Position numbers and translations under genes: made by a program. From DATGPD01 sp041398565 (GTDB lineage: Bacteria; Planctomycetota; UBA1135; UBA2386), in the NCBI GenBank assembly GCA_041398565.1, contig JAWKUN010000005.1, forward strand, positions 992,001-1,056,000: DNA of 64,000 nucleotides, written 5' to 3'. This document shows, in pieces, positions 26,807-35,190 of this stretch; the first letter of the stretch is position 1, and each line of letters opens with the position of its first letter. The notes beneath the pieces were generated by a model. It worked only from the letters and a program-made list of their open reading frames with translations, was not told where the DNA came from and searched no databases.

Positions 26807-28882
26807 GTGCTCCGACTCGCTCGCCTTCTCGTCGTGGTCTCGCTGGCCGTCTCGAACGCGTCGGGTCAGGCTGCCGGCGGCGACGCGGTCGCCCGCTACC
26901 AAAAACTGCTGCGCGAACCGGAGTCGTCGCGCGTGGCGCTGGCGGCGGACCTTGCCGCGGTGCCCGGAGCGCGCGCTGCCAACCTACTGAAGGCCGAGCT
27001 GCAGAACGCCAAGGGCAAGGCGCTCCTGCTGGCGCTCCTCGGTGGGCTGCGCGCGCACCCGCGGCCGGAGCTGGCTGTCACCGTCGCCGATGTGCTGCGT
27101 CCGTCGGCCCCCGACGCGGACCTGGCCAAGGCGGTCGGTGCCGCCTTGGCCGGGTTGGGTGACCCGGGCGTGCCTCACCTGCAGGATCTCGTCACCACCT
27201 TCGGCACCGGTCGCAGCAACCACCGGGAACGGCCGGCCACGCACGCCGCGCTGGTGGCCGCGCTCGGCGGGCTCGACACACCTCGGGCGCGAGCCGCCAC
27301 GGCAGCGTTGGCCAGCAAGGGGAATCCGCTCGATCGGCAGCGGCTCCTGGCGACGCTGGCGCAGGCCGACGGCGCGCACGGCGTGCAGCAAGCGCGGCGA
27401 GCCGCACTCGACGCGCCGACAGCCAGCCTGGTGCTCGAAGGCCTGCGCCAGCTCGCGGCGCACGACGATCCGACGCTCGTCGAGAGCGTTCTCGCGGTCG
27501 CCAACCGCGCGACGGGGGCGTTGGCCCCGCCGTTGCTCGCGGGCATCGCACCGATCGCGGCCGAGAAGCTCCGGCCGGAGCTGTATGGCGTGTTCCTCAC
27601 CGCAGCCGCGGCGACCGACCCGACGCTCGGCCAGAGCCTGCGCCGCTTCGCAGCGAAGCTGCGCGCGGACGTCGAACTGGGTCGGTTCGTGCTGGCGCGT
27701 GCCGGCAGCCTGCGCGACGCCAGCGAGCGTACGCTCGCGGTGCATCTGCTGCGCACGACGCCCGGAGCCCAGGTCACCGCCTACCTGGTGGAGTCGACTC
27801 AGGCCAAGGAACCGGTGGTGAGCGATGCTGCCGTCGCCGCACTCGGCGAGCGCGGTGAACCCGAAGCGATCCCCGGACTGCGCAAGCTGCTGCGCTCGCC
27901 GGGCGCTGATCGACGGCGGGGGGCATTCTTGGCGCTGCACGGCATCCTGCGCCGCGATCCCGCCTGGCGCGACGAGGTGCGGAATGCCATCGAGGATGCC
28001 GACTTGCAGGTGTTGGCCATCGACCTGCTCGCCGACCTCGGCGACGAGGACTTCCTGCCCGTGGCCCAGAGCCGATTCACGGCCTCCGACTGGCGCGTGC
28101 GCGCGGCGGCGTACGACTTCTGCCGGCGGGTGCGGGCGGTGAGCAGCGTTCCGCTGCTGTTGGATCGGTTGGCGGTGGAGAAAGACCGCATGCGCCAGGA
28201 CGTGATCGACGCCCTGACGGCGCTGACCGGGCAGACGCTGCAGACGGAGATGCAGTGGCGCCACTTCTGGCAGGACCACGCGCCGGGCTTCCAGCTGCCG
28301 CCGGCTGGCGCCCAGGTGGCGAGAGGGCGGCGCAGCAGCGACGACAGCAGCGCGACGCGCACGTACTACTCGTTGCCGGTGGTCAGCACGGCGGTGTGCT
28401 TCGTGGTCGATCACTCCGGCAGCATGGCGGCTCCGGTCGGAACCGGCGGCAGCACGCGCCTGGAAGAGGCCAAGCGCCAGATCGTCCGCGTGCTCGGCAG
28501 CACGCCCGACGGCTACCGCGTCAACGTCATCGCCTTCGACACGCAGGTGCAGCCGCTGCTGGAACGCATGGTCGAGCTCGACGATCGGTCGCGCAGAGAT
28601 CTGATCGCCCGCGTGCAAGCAGTGCGCATCGGTTCGGCGACCAACGTCCACGACGGCCTGGCCCAGGCCTTCGCCGATCCCGACGTCGACACCATCTACC
28701 TGCTCACCGACGGCGCGCCGAGCGCCGGGCCCATCGTCGACGCGAACGGTCTACGCGAGGCGGTGGCGCGCTGGAATCGCAACCGGCGCATCCGCATCCA
28801 CACGATCGCGGTGGGAATGGACAGCCAGTTGATGAAGTGGTTGGCCGCCGATTCGGGAGGCCAGACGGTGACCGTCCGCTGA
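26807..28882 (+). CDS. HEAT-repeat and von Willebrand factor A domain secreted protein
   Basis: A 691-residue protein with a signal peptide (LRLARLLVVVSLAVSNASG) followed by about 480 residues of HEAT-like alpha repeats (for example VVSDAAVAALGERGEPEAIPGLRKLL) and a C-terminal VWA domain. The MIDAS metal site looks complete: DHSGS at about 535-539, a Thr in SATNVHDG and the Asp in LLTDGAPSAG. Such proteins usually act as adhesion or assembly scaffolds; no partner is evident here. GTG 26807 is chosen because it puts the signal peptide at the N-terminus; the upstream open frame is arginine-rich and not signal-like. Confidence 0.72.
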   Translation: MLRLARLLVVVSLAVSNASGQAAGGDAVARYQKLLREPESSRVALAADLAAVPGARAANLLKAELQNAKGKALLLALLGGLRAHPRPELAVTVADVLRPSAPDADLAKAVGAALAGLGDPGVPHLQDLVTTFGTGRSNHRERPATHAALVAALGGLDTPRARAATAALASKGNPLDRQRLLATLAQADGAHGVQQARRAALDAPTASLVLEGLRQLAAHDDPTLVESVLAVANRATGALAPPLLAGIAPIAAEKLRPELYGVFLTAAAATDPTLGQSLRRFAAKLRADVELGRFVLARAGSLRDASERTLAVHLLRTTPGAQVTAYLVESTQAKEPVVSDAAVAALGERGEPEAIPGLRKLLRSPGADRRRGAFLALHGILRRDPAWRDEVRNAIEDADLQVLAIDLLADLGDEDFLPVAQSRFTASDWRVRAAAYDFCRRVRAVSSVPLLLDRLAVEKDRMRQDVIDALTALTGQTLQTEMQWRHFWQDHAPGFQLPPAGAQVARGRRSSDDSSATRTYYSLPVVSTAVCFVVDHSGSMAAPVGTGGSTRLEEAKRQIVRVLGSTPDGYRVNVIAFDTQVQPLLERMVELDDRSRRDLIARVQAVRIGSATNVHDGLAQAFADPDVDTIYLLTDGAPSAGPIVDANGLREAVARWNRNRRIRIHTIAVGMDSQLMKWLAADSGGQTVTVR

Positions 28883-28927
28883 GCATGTCGATCTACCGAC
28901 GGGGCGCCGAGCGGCCGGGCCGGCGCG

Positions 28928-30844
28928 TCATGCCGACGCGTCGATTCCGTACTCCCAGGCCGTGCGATGCTCGCCGTGCTCTTGCACGTAGCCGATCAGC
29001 TCGGCGAGGAATCCGTCGGTGGCCAGGGTGGCGCTGTCGCCGACCAGGGTCACCTGCCGCCGCGCGCGGGTGACCGCGACGTTGAGGCGGCGCCGGTCGG
29101 CCAGGAAGCCGACCTCGCCGCGCTCGTTGCTGCGCACCAGCGACAGGACGATCGCCTCCTTCTCACGCCCCTGGAAGCCGTCGACCGTGCTCACCTCGAG
29201 GCCGGCGTGGGCGGAGAGGCGCTGTCGCAAGAGCTGGACCTGGGCGTTGTAGGGGGTGATCACGCCGACCGCCGCGGCCGGCACGCCGGCCTCGAGCAGG
29301 CTCTCGACGTGGCGCTGTACGAGCTTGGCCTCGCCCACGTTCGACTTGGAGCCGTCGTCCTCGAGGGCATCCTCGTCGAAGCCACAGCCGGCGGTGTCGA
29401 GCAGCAGGAAGGCGGCCTCGGTGTCGGCGTGCGCGACCACGCCCTCGAGGTCGCACAGCCGGTGGCTGCGGACGCTCGGCGCCGCGGTGAGTCGGCCGCC
29501 GTACAGCGCCTGCGACGACCAGCGCATGATCGTCTCGTGCATGCGGTACTGCGCGGTCAACATGCGCGTGACCGCCGCACCGTGGCTGCCCTCTGCCAGG
29601 CGGGCGAACAAGGTGCGTGCCAGACCGCGGGCAGCCGCGGCTTCGGACAGGATCGTCGGCGGCAGTTGCAGGTGGTCGCCGGCGAGCACGACGCGGCGGC
29701 CGCGCAGGATCGGGATCCAGCAAGCGGCCTCGATGGCTTGCGCCGCCTCGTCGATCACCACCAGATCGAAGGAAGCCGACCCCAGCAGTGCGTCGGCCGC
29801 CCCCGTCGTGGTGGCCAAGGTCACTTGCGCAGCGGCCAGCACCGCGTGCGTCGTGGCGTCCTCCAGCGCGCGCAGTTCGGAGCGGAGCTGGCGCAACTCC
29901 TGTCGCGCCGCAACACGGTCGGCGCGGCGCGCGCGCGCCAGCCGTCGCTGCTGCGCATCGATGTCGCGCTGCAGACCGCGCCGGACCTTGCGGTCGGAGT
30001 GGATGTCCACCTGGGCGTCGAGCGCGTGCGCGGCGACGCTGTCGAGGATGCGCGCCGGGTGCCCGAGCCGGACGACTCGCAGGCCGGCACCGGCGAGGCG
30101 TTCGGTCAGATTGTCGACCGCGACGTTGGATGGGGCGCAGGCCAGCACGCGCTCGCCGCGTGCCACGACCTGACGAATCAGCTCGACCACGGCGGTGGTC
30201 TTGCCGGTGCCGGGTGGGCCGTGGATGAGCGCGACGTGCTCGGAGCGGAGAGCGTGCGCTACGGCTTCGCGCTGCGAAGCGTCGAGCGCGGGATCTCGGA
30301 ACTCGATGTCGGCATCGGTCGGCCGGCGGCCGAACTCCGGCTGACGCTCTCCGAACGCCACCTCGCGCAGGGACGCGCACGGCGGCGCGCGCTCGCGGCC
30401 CAGCGCGCGGAGCGCAGACAGCAGCCGCCGCGAGGTGACGTCGGAGGCGAGGCGATCCACGCGCAAGAGGTCGGGGACGTCGGCTTCGTCGTCGTCGATC
30501 GCGACGGTCAAGGACGCGGCGCGCACCCGCACCACGACTCCGCTCGTGCCCTCGGCGTTCTTGTCGTCGTTGGGGCGCAGTGTCACCGTGTCTCCGGGCC
30601 CGAAGCGGTTCGCCGGCAGGTCTGCGCCGCGGCTGCTGGCCAGCACGAGGAGAGTTCGGCCGCCCGCCCCCGTCTCCTGGTCGGCGACGACCAGCCGCCG
30701 CAGCGTCAAACCGCGGCGCTCCAACTCGACGTCGGCCAGCGAGGCGAGAGCGACCCGGACGCTGTCGATCTCGGCTCTGCGCTCGAGATCGAGCAACTCG
30801 GTGTGCAACGCCACGAAGGCGTCGAGCTGTGGCAGGTCGGGCAC
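28928..30844 (-). CDS. IGHMBP2/Upf1-type superfamily 1B DNA/RNA helicase
   Basis: A 638-residue helicase similar to eukaryotic SMUBP-2 (IGHMBP2). An N-terminal beta-barrel region (about 1-190) contains LLDLERRAEI, typical of that family. Helicase motifs are clear: I GPPGTGKTT, Ia ACAPSNVAVDNL, II VVIDEAAQAIEA (DEAA box), III LAGDHLQLPPTI, IV TAQYRMHETIM, V STVDGFQGREKEAI and VI VAVTRARRQVTLVGD. All catalytic residues are present. It could act in DNA repair, R-loop removal or RNA metabolism. GTG 30844 gives the N-terminus expected from the family. It is divergent from oxyR over 89 bp. Confidence 0.88.
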   Translation of the reverse strand: MPDLPQLDAFVALHTELLDLERRAEIDSVRVALASLADVELERRGLTLRRLVVADQETGAGGRTLLVLASSRGADLPANRFGPGDTVTLRPNDDKNAEGTSGVVVRVRAASLTVAIDDDEADVPDLLRVDRLASDVTSRRLLSALRALGRERAPPCASLREVAFGERQPEFGRRPTDADIEFRDPALDASQREAVAHALRSEHVALIHGPPGTGKTTAVVELIRQVVARGERVLACAPSNVAVDNLTERLAGAGLRVVRLGHPARILDSVAAHALDAQVDIHSDRKVRRGLQRDIDAQQRRLARARRADRVAARQELRQLRSELRALEDATTHAVLAAAQVTLATTTGAADALLGSASFDLVVIDEAAQAIEAACWIPILRGRRVVLAGDHLQLPPTILSEAAAARGLARTLFARLAEGSHGAAVTRMLTAQYRMHETIMRWSSQALYGGRLTAAPSVRSHRLCDLEGVVAHADTEAAFLLLDTAGCGFDEDALEDDGSKSNVGEAKLVQRHVESLLEAGVPAAAVGVITPYNAQVQLLRQRLSAHAGLEVSTVDGFQGREKEAIVLSLVRSNERGEVGFLADRRRLNVAVTRARRQVTLVGDSATLATDGFLAELIGYVQEHGEHRTAWEYGIDASA

Positions 30845-30933
30845 GCGACTCGGTTGATAGCCCGGGGCTGGCACCGGAGCCAGGCTCGTGTGCGGGCGGT
30901 TCGGCGCCGAGCGGCTACAGTCGTGCGCCAACG

Positions 30934-31821
30934 ATGCGCCCCACCGTCGCTCAGCTCGAGGCCTTCCTCGCCGTGGCACGCACCTTGAACTTCCGGCAAG
31001 CTGCCGCCGAGACCTTCGCGTCGCAGTCCGCCCTCAGCGCGCAGGTCATGCGGCTCGAGGAGTTGTTGGGAGTCCGGCTGCTGGAGCGCGATCGGCGGCG
31101 CGTGCTCCTCACCCCCGACGGCGAGATCGTGCGCCGCTACGCCCAGAGGGTGCTGGACGCGGTCGACGAGATGGTGGGCGCCTCGCACCCCGCCGGCGAC
31201 GTCCTCGCCGGAGCGCTGCGCGTCGGCGTGATCCCGACGATCGCGCCCTACGTCGTGCCGAAGCTCCTGCCGGCGGTGGCGCGCGCGCACCCCAAGGCAC
31301 GGCTGCTGGTTCGCGAAGACCGCACCAACCGGCTGGTCGCCATGGTCCAGGCCGGCGAACTCGACGTCGTCGTGCTCGACATCGACGTCGACATCGGCAC
31401 CCTGCACTCCGAATTCTTGTTCGAGGACGCGTTCTTGCTCGCCGCCCCGGAGGCGCATCCGCTGGCTCAGCGCGAGCACGTCGACCTTGCCGACCTCGAC
31501 GACGTCGACCTCATGCTCCTCGAAGACGGCCACTGCCTGTCGGACCGCATCCGCTTGTTCTGCCGGCGGGCCGAGGACCGCGAAGGCGGCGATTTCCGGG
31601 CCACCAGCCTCGGCACCCTGGTGCACATGGTGGCGGCCGGGACCGGTGTGACGCTCCTGCCGGAGATGGCTGCGCGCGAGTTGGCGTCGCTACCCGGCCT
31701 GCGCCTCGTTCCCTTCAGGCCACCGGCACCCAGCCGGCGGGTGGGCATCGCCTGGCGGGCCTCGGACGGCCGCGTGCCCTCCTTCCATCGCCTGGCCGAG
31801 CTGATCGAGGCGACCAGTTGA
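30934..31821 (+). CDS. oxyR: Hydrogen peroxide-inducible regulator OxyR (LysR family)
   Basis: A 295-residue LysR-type regulator. The N-terminal helix-turn-helix is typical (LEAFLAVARTLNFRQAAAET with QSALSAQVMRLEELLG). The effector domain carries EDGHCLSDRIRLFC with Cys 201 and Cys 210 separated by eight residues, exactly the spacing of the redox-active Cys199/Cys208 pair of E. coli OxyR. This identifies it as a thiol-based peroxide sensor with good confidence. The 89-bp gap to the divergent helicase gene is the likely place for its own operator. No catalase or peroxiredoxin is adjacent. Confidence 0.9.
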   Translation: MRPTVAQLEAFLAVARTLNFRQAAAETFASQSALSAQVMRLEELLGVRLLERDRRRVLLTPDGEIVRRYAQRVLDAVDEMVGASHPAGDVLAGALRVGVIPTIAPYVVPKLLPAVARAHPKARLLVREDRTNRLVAMVQAGELDVVVLDIDVDIGTLHSEFLFEDAFLLAAPEAHPLAQREHVDLADLDDVDLMLLEDGHCLSDRIRLFCRRAEDREGGDFRATSLGTLVHMVAAGTGVTLLPEMAARELASLPGLRLVPFRPPAPSRRVGIAWRASDGRVPSFHRLAELIEATS

Positions 31822-31925
31822 ACGAAGCCCAGCCCGACCGCCAACCCGGTTGCCTCGGCGCCGCATTCAGGGGCTGCCGAAGCCGGCTTGCTCGCTCGAC
31901 GTCGCTGGCGCCCGGACCTTCGGAC

Positions 31926-33068
31926 TCAGTTGGAGTCGAGGTCGCGGAAGAAGCGGTCGGACTCTTCCAGGCTCTTCAGGTACATGTGCCAGTCGAGCTT
32001 CTCGTCCGAAGCGATGTGCCGGTCGGGTGCGTTGGCAGGCGGGCCGAACAGAGAGTTCACGACCCAGTCCGCCAGGTGCACTTCGCCCGTCATCTCGCGA
32101 CCCTCGAGCATCGGCTCGACTTCGATGATCTCCCGTCGGCGCAGGAGGCCGGAGGGGGCGACGAAACGGCGGTTGTCGATCAGCTCGGCTTCGTCGGCGC
32201 TGATCAGGCGGATCAGCTCCGAAGAGTCCGCGTAGGCGTTCCCCTCGTAGAGCTCCTTGAACAGCAGGTGCACGACGATGACCATCTCGGCCTCGCTCAG
32301 CATGTGCTCGGCCATGAAGCGCACGGCCGGGAACGCGGCGACCCCCTGATCGTGCTCGAGCTTGCGTCGGACTCGCCGCCACATCGCCTCGATGCGCCGC
32401 GACAGGCCGCGGCCGGGCGACAGCGCCGTCGTGTGCAGGCGGTCCCAGCGGTCGGAGTGGAACACCCGCTCGCTGCGCTCCTTGTAGAGGTTGTGCAGGA
32501 TACGGAGGTCGATGAGGACCTCGCGGTTGCCGCGGTAGCGATCGGACTGGCTGCGCCGCAAGTCTTCGGGCACGAAGCCGACCACTTCGTCGCGGAAGGC
32601 GCCGACGGCGTCTTCGGAGATGCGAAAACGGGTCTCGAGCAGGTCGTCGATGCCGTCCTCGTCGTCGTCGACGCGGATCAGGCCGCTGGTGCGCAGAGGA
32701 CTCTCCGAACGCAGCAGGTCGAGTCCCGTGAGCACGGCGAAGCTCGTGTCGAACACCGCACTCAGGAGGACGCGTCCCTGCACGGCCGGCTCTTCTGCGC
32801 GCAGATGACGGTGCAGCAGGTGCGCCAAGACCAGGAAGTGATGCGGCGTGAGCCGGTACTGGCGCATGATCTCGGCGAGGGGGCCGCGAAACCGGTACGC
32901 GCGCAGGTCTCGCGTCAGGCGCGCGATCTTGCGCCGCGACTGCACGCGCAACTTCGAGCGCTGCTCGCGCCCCAGCTCGGGGTCGCGCATGCGGCTCGTG
33001 ATGCGTTGCAGGTCGTCGCAGAGATCCAACAGATTCTCCACGCGAGGCGCGCGCGCACTACTTCTCAT
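31926..33068 (-). CDS. Conserved-looking protein of unknown function
   Basis: A 380-residue soluble protein that I do not recognise. It has no signal peptide or membrane segment. It is mainly alpha-helical by composition, with a basic N-terminal third, an acidic patch (VDDDEDGIDDLLE), and a second half that resembles the N-terminal helical region of some large AAA ATPases (RRREIIEVEPMLEGREMTGEVHLADW), but no Walker motifs follow. Codon use matches the neighbours, so the gene is real. ATG 33068 is chosen; a TTG at 33080 would add four residues. It is divergent from lepB across 239 bp. Confidence 0.6.
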   Translation of the reverse strand: MRSSARAPRVENLLDLCDDLQRITSRMRDPELGREQRSKLRVQSRRKIARLTRDLRAYRFRGPLAEIMRQYRLTPHHFLVLAHLLHRHLRAEEPAVQGRVLLSAVFDTSFAVLTGLDLLRSESPLRTSGLIRVDDDEDGIDDLLETRFRISEDAVGAFRDEVVGFVPEDLRRSQSDRYRGNREVLIDLRILHNLYKERSERVFHSDRWDRLHTTALSPGRGLSRRIEAMWRRVRRKLEHDQGVAAFPAVRFMAEHMLSEAEMVIVVHLLFKELYEGNAYADSSELIRLISADEAELIDNRRFVAPSGLLRRREIIEVEPMLEGREMTGEVHLADWVVNSLFGPPANAPDRHIASDEKLDWHMYLKSLEESDRFFRDLDSN

Positions 33069-33120
33069 AAGTCTTTGCAAACAATGATCTAGCGTCAGAG
33101 TCCGGGAGTGTCATCAACCC

Positions 33121-33129
33121 TTATCCACA
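33121..33129 (+). promoter_or_regulatory. Perfect consensus DnaA box
   Basis: TTATCCACA, an exact match to the bacterial DnaA-box consensus, lies in the 239-bp divergent gap between the unknown gene and lepB. It is the only perfect copy noticed in the window, and the gap is less GC-rich than average. A single box does not make an origin; it may be a DnaA-regulated promoter or chance. Confidence 0.35.
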
Positions 33130-33307
33130 GGCCTGTCCAGGTGCAAGGCGGACGCTGGCACCCCCCACCGAACAGCGGTTTTCGGGGCCCTCCGAACCCC
33201 TTTCCGGACAAGGTGCACGAGAGAAGTTTGCTGCTCAGCGAAAGGCGAGAGATCGCGGAATTATTCCGCCGGCTCGCGCCCTGTACCGGGGCAGGTGGCA
33301 GGCGCCG

Positions 33308-34510
33308 ATGAACCGGCGCCGCCTGCTGCGGATCGCCGCCACTGCGGTGGTCGGTGTGCTGGTCCTCGAGGTCCTCCGCACCCATGTGGCGCAGCGCTAC
33401 CTGATCCCCTCCCGCAGCATGGAGCCGACGCTGCACGGGGACCCCGAGTGCGGCGACATCGTGCTCGTGGACAAGGCGGGGTGGCTTCGGAGCACCTGTC
33501 CCGACGCGCTCCGCCGGTTCGACGTGGTGGTCGTCCGCGACCGGCAACACGCCGGCCGCCCGCTGGTCAAGCGGATCGGCTCCCTCGGCGACGAGATGTT
33601 GAGGATCCTGGACGGCGATCTGTTCACGCGTCCTCTCACTGGCGGCGCTTGGGCGCGGGTGCAGAAGGACCCCGGTGAGCACGACCTTCGCTTCACCTTC
33701 TTCGCCTACCGAGCCGGCACGCCATCGCCGGAGCCGGTCGAGAGCCGACTCGTCTCTCCCGCCCCTGCCGCCGACGGCAGCATTCCCATCGCGCCAGCGG
33801 CTGCCCGCACCGACGCCGCGATGGATGTGGTCGTGCGCTCGCGGCCCGGCGTCGACGAGGCGCCCGTCCTCGCTTCGCGCGGGCCGATCGACCTGTCGTT
33901 CGTCGATGCCGCCGGTCGCCGCAGCGCCGTGACCGACCGTTGCGGTGACGACATCGGCCTCGAACTCGACGTTGCCCTGGACCCGGCCTGCCAGGCGGTG
34001 GTCCTCGCGCTGGTCTTGCGCGGCAAGGCGTTCGCCATGAGCTACGGGCGCGATGGGACCTTGACCTGGCCGGAGTCGTTGGCGGGCGCGCCGGCACGTG
34101 CTGCGCCGCTGGGACAGCGCGTGGCGCTCGCCTTCGGCTTCCTCGACGGCCGCTTCTTCCTGGAGGTGGACGGGGTGGTCGCCGCGACCGTGACCCACGT
34201 CCTGACCGGCGACGTCGAGCACGTGGGGCGCAACGGCGTTCGGATGGCGGTGGTCGCCGATGGCGCCGAGCCGGTGGCGCGGGTGCACCGGATCCGCTTG
34301 TTCCACGATGTCCACTACCTGGGCGAGAACCAGCCCTGGGTCGGCATCAAGGAGTACCGCATCGAGCCGGGGCAGGTCTTCTTGCTCGGCGACAACTCGC
34401 TCGACAGCGTCGATTCGCGGGCGCGCGGGCCGTTCCCCTCGACCGAGGTGGTGGGCCGGCCGGTGGCCGTCATCGGTCCGCTCCGGCGAGCCCACTGGCT
34501 GCCGAGGTGA
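33308..34510 (+). CDS. lepB: Signal peptidase I with a large internal insertion
   Basis: Removes signal peptides from Sec-exported proteins. One membrane anchor (about residues 6-24) is followed by the catalytic box PSRSMEPTL with Ser 37, the general-base Lys 88 in RPLVKRIG and the C-terminal box GDNSLDSVDSR. All three are conserved. Between the Lys box and the C-terminal box there are about 230 extra residues (roughly 105-335) compared with about 100 in typical enzymes; the second half of it resembles a laminin-G-like beta-sandwich (ALAFGFLDGRFFLEVDGVV). It begins a three-gene operon with overlapping ends. Confidence 0.88.
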   Translation: MNRRRLLRIAATAVVGVLVLEVLRTHVAQRYLIPSRSMEPTLHGDPECGDIVLVDKAGWLRSTCPDALRRFDVVVVRDRQHAGRPLVKRIGSLGDEMLRILDGDLFTRPLTGGAWARVQKDPGEHDLRFTFFAYRAGTPSPEPVESRLVSPAPAADGSIPIAPAAARTDAAMDVVVRSRPGVDEAPVLASRGPIDLSFVDAAGRRSAVTDRCGDDIGLELDVALDPACQAVVLALVLRGKAFAMSYGRDGTLTWPESLAGAPARAAPLGQRVALAFGFLDGRFFLEVDGVVAATVTHVLTGDVEHVGRNGVRMAVVADGAEPVARVHRIRLFHDVHYLGENQPWVGIKEYRIEPGQVFLLGDNSLDSVDSRARGPFPSTEVVGRPVAVIGPLRRAHWLPR

Positions 34511-35190
34511 GCCCCAGGCGTCCCGGCCGCGGCCTCGTCGTGTGCGACCTTGTGGCGCCGCGTCGGGCGGCCAAGATGCGTGGACACGTGTCGCCGGCCG
34601 ACGAAGATCCTGGGCGCAGGGGCCCGTCCGGTCCGGACGAGAACGAGAGGTTGTCCCGACCGCAGCTCTGTCTGGTGCTGCTCGTCGTGTACGGGGTCCT
34701 GGTCGGTGCCGGCGTGTTCTGGCTGTCGTGGCGGGACCGCACCGCCTTCATCGCCGAAGCCGCGCTGGGAAGGCACGGTCCGGCGGTCGCACTTGTTGCC
34801 GGGACGTTGGCCGGGCTCGCCTTCACCGCGTTCAGCCGCCTGCTGTCGCGTTACGTCGCGGCCTTTGCTCGGCTAGATGCAAGGCTCGCCGGCCTCTTGG
34901 GGCCGATCGACGGCACCGACGCCCTCGTGATCGCCTTGGCTTCCGGCGCCGCCGAGGAGTTTTTCTTCCGCTGCGCCATGCAGGATGCCCTCGGCCTGCT
35001 GCCGACCGCCGTGCTGTTCGGACTCGCCCATGTCGGCGGCCGCGGCCTGGCGCTCTGGAGTTCGATGGCCTTCGTGTTCGGTTTGGCGCTGGGTGGCCTG
35101 GTGCACCTGGGCTGTGGTGTGCTGGCGGCGGCCATCGCGCACGCCGTGTTCAACTATCTGTGGCTGTTGGAGTCGATCCACCGACGATGA
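34507..35190 (+). CDS. CPBP-family intramembrane metalloprotease
   Basis: A 227-residue integral membrane protein of the CAAX/CPBP (Rce1-like) family. The diagnostic motifs are EEFFFR with the paired Glu 150-151, FGLAHVG with His 175, and AIAHAVFNY; these build the intramembrane zinc site. About five or six hydrophobic segments are visible from residue 52 onward after a polar N-terminus. The GTG at 34507 overlaps the lepB stop by four bases; an internal ATG at 34576 is an alternative. Bacterial members process small peptides or act in protein maturation. Its link to signal peptidase suggests a role in membrane protein processing. Confidence 0.8.
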   Translation: MSPRRPGRGLVVCDLVAPRRAAKMRGHVSPADEDPGRRGPSGPDENERLSRPQLCLVLLVVYGVLVGAGVFWLSWRDRTAFIAEAALGRHGPAVALVAGTLAGLAFTAFSRLLSRYVAAFARLDARLAGLLGPIDGTDALVIALASGAAEEFFFRCAMQDALGLLPTAVLFGLAHVGGRGLALWSSMAFVFGLALGGLVHLGCGVLAAAIAHAVFNYLWLLESIHRR

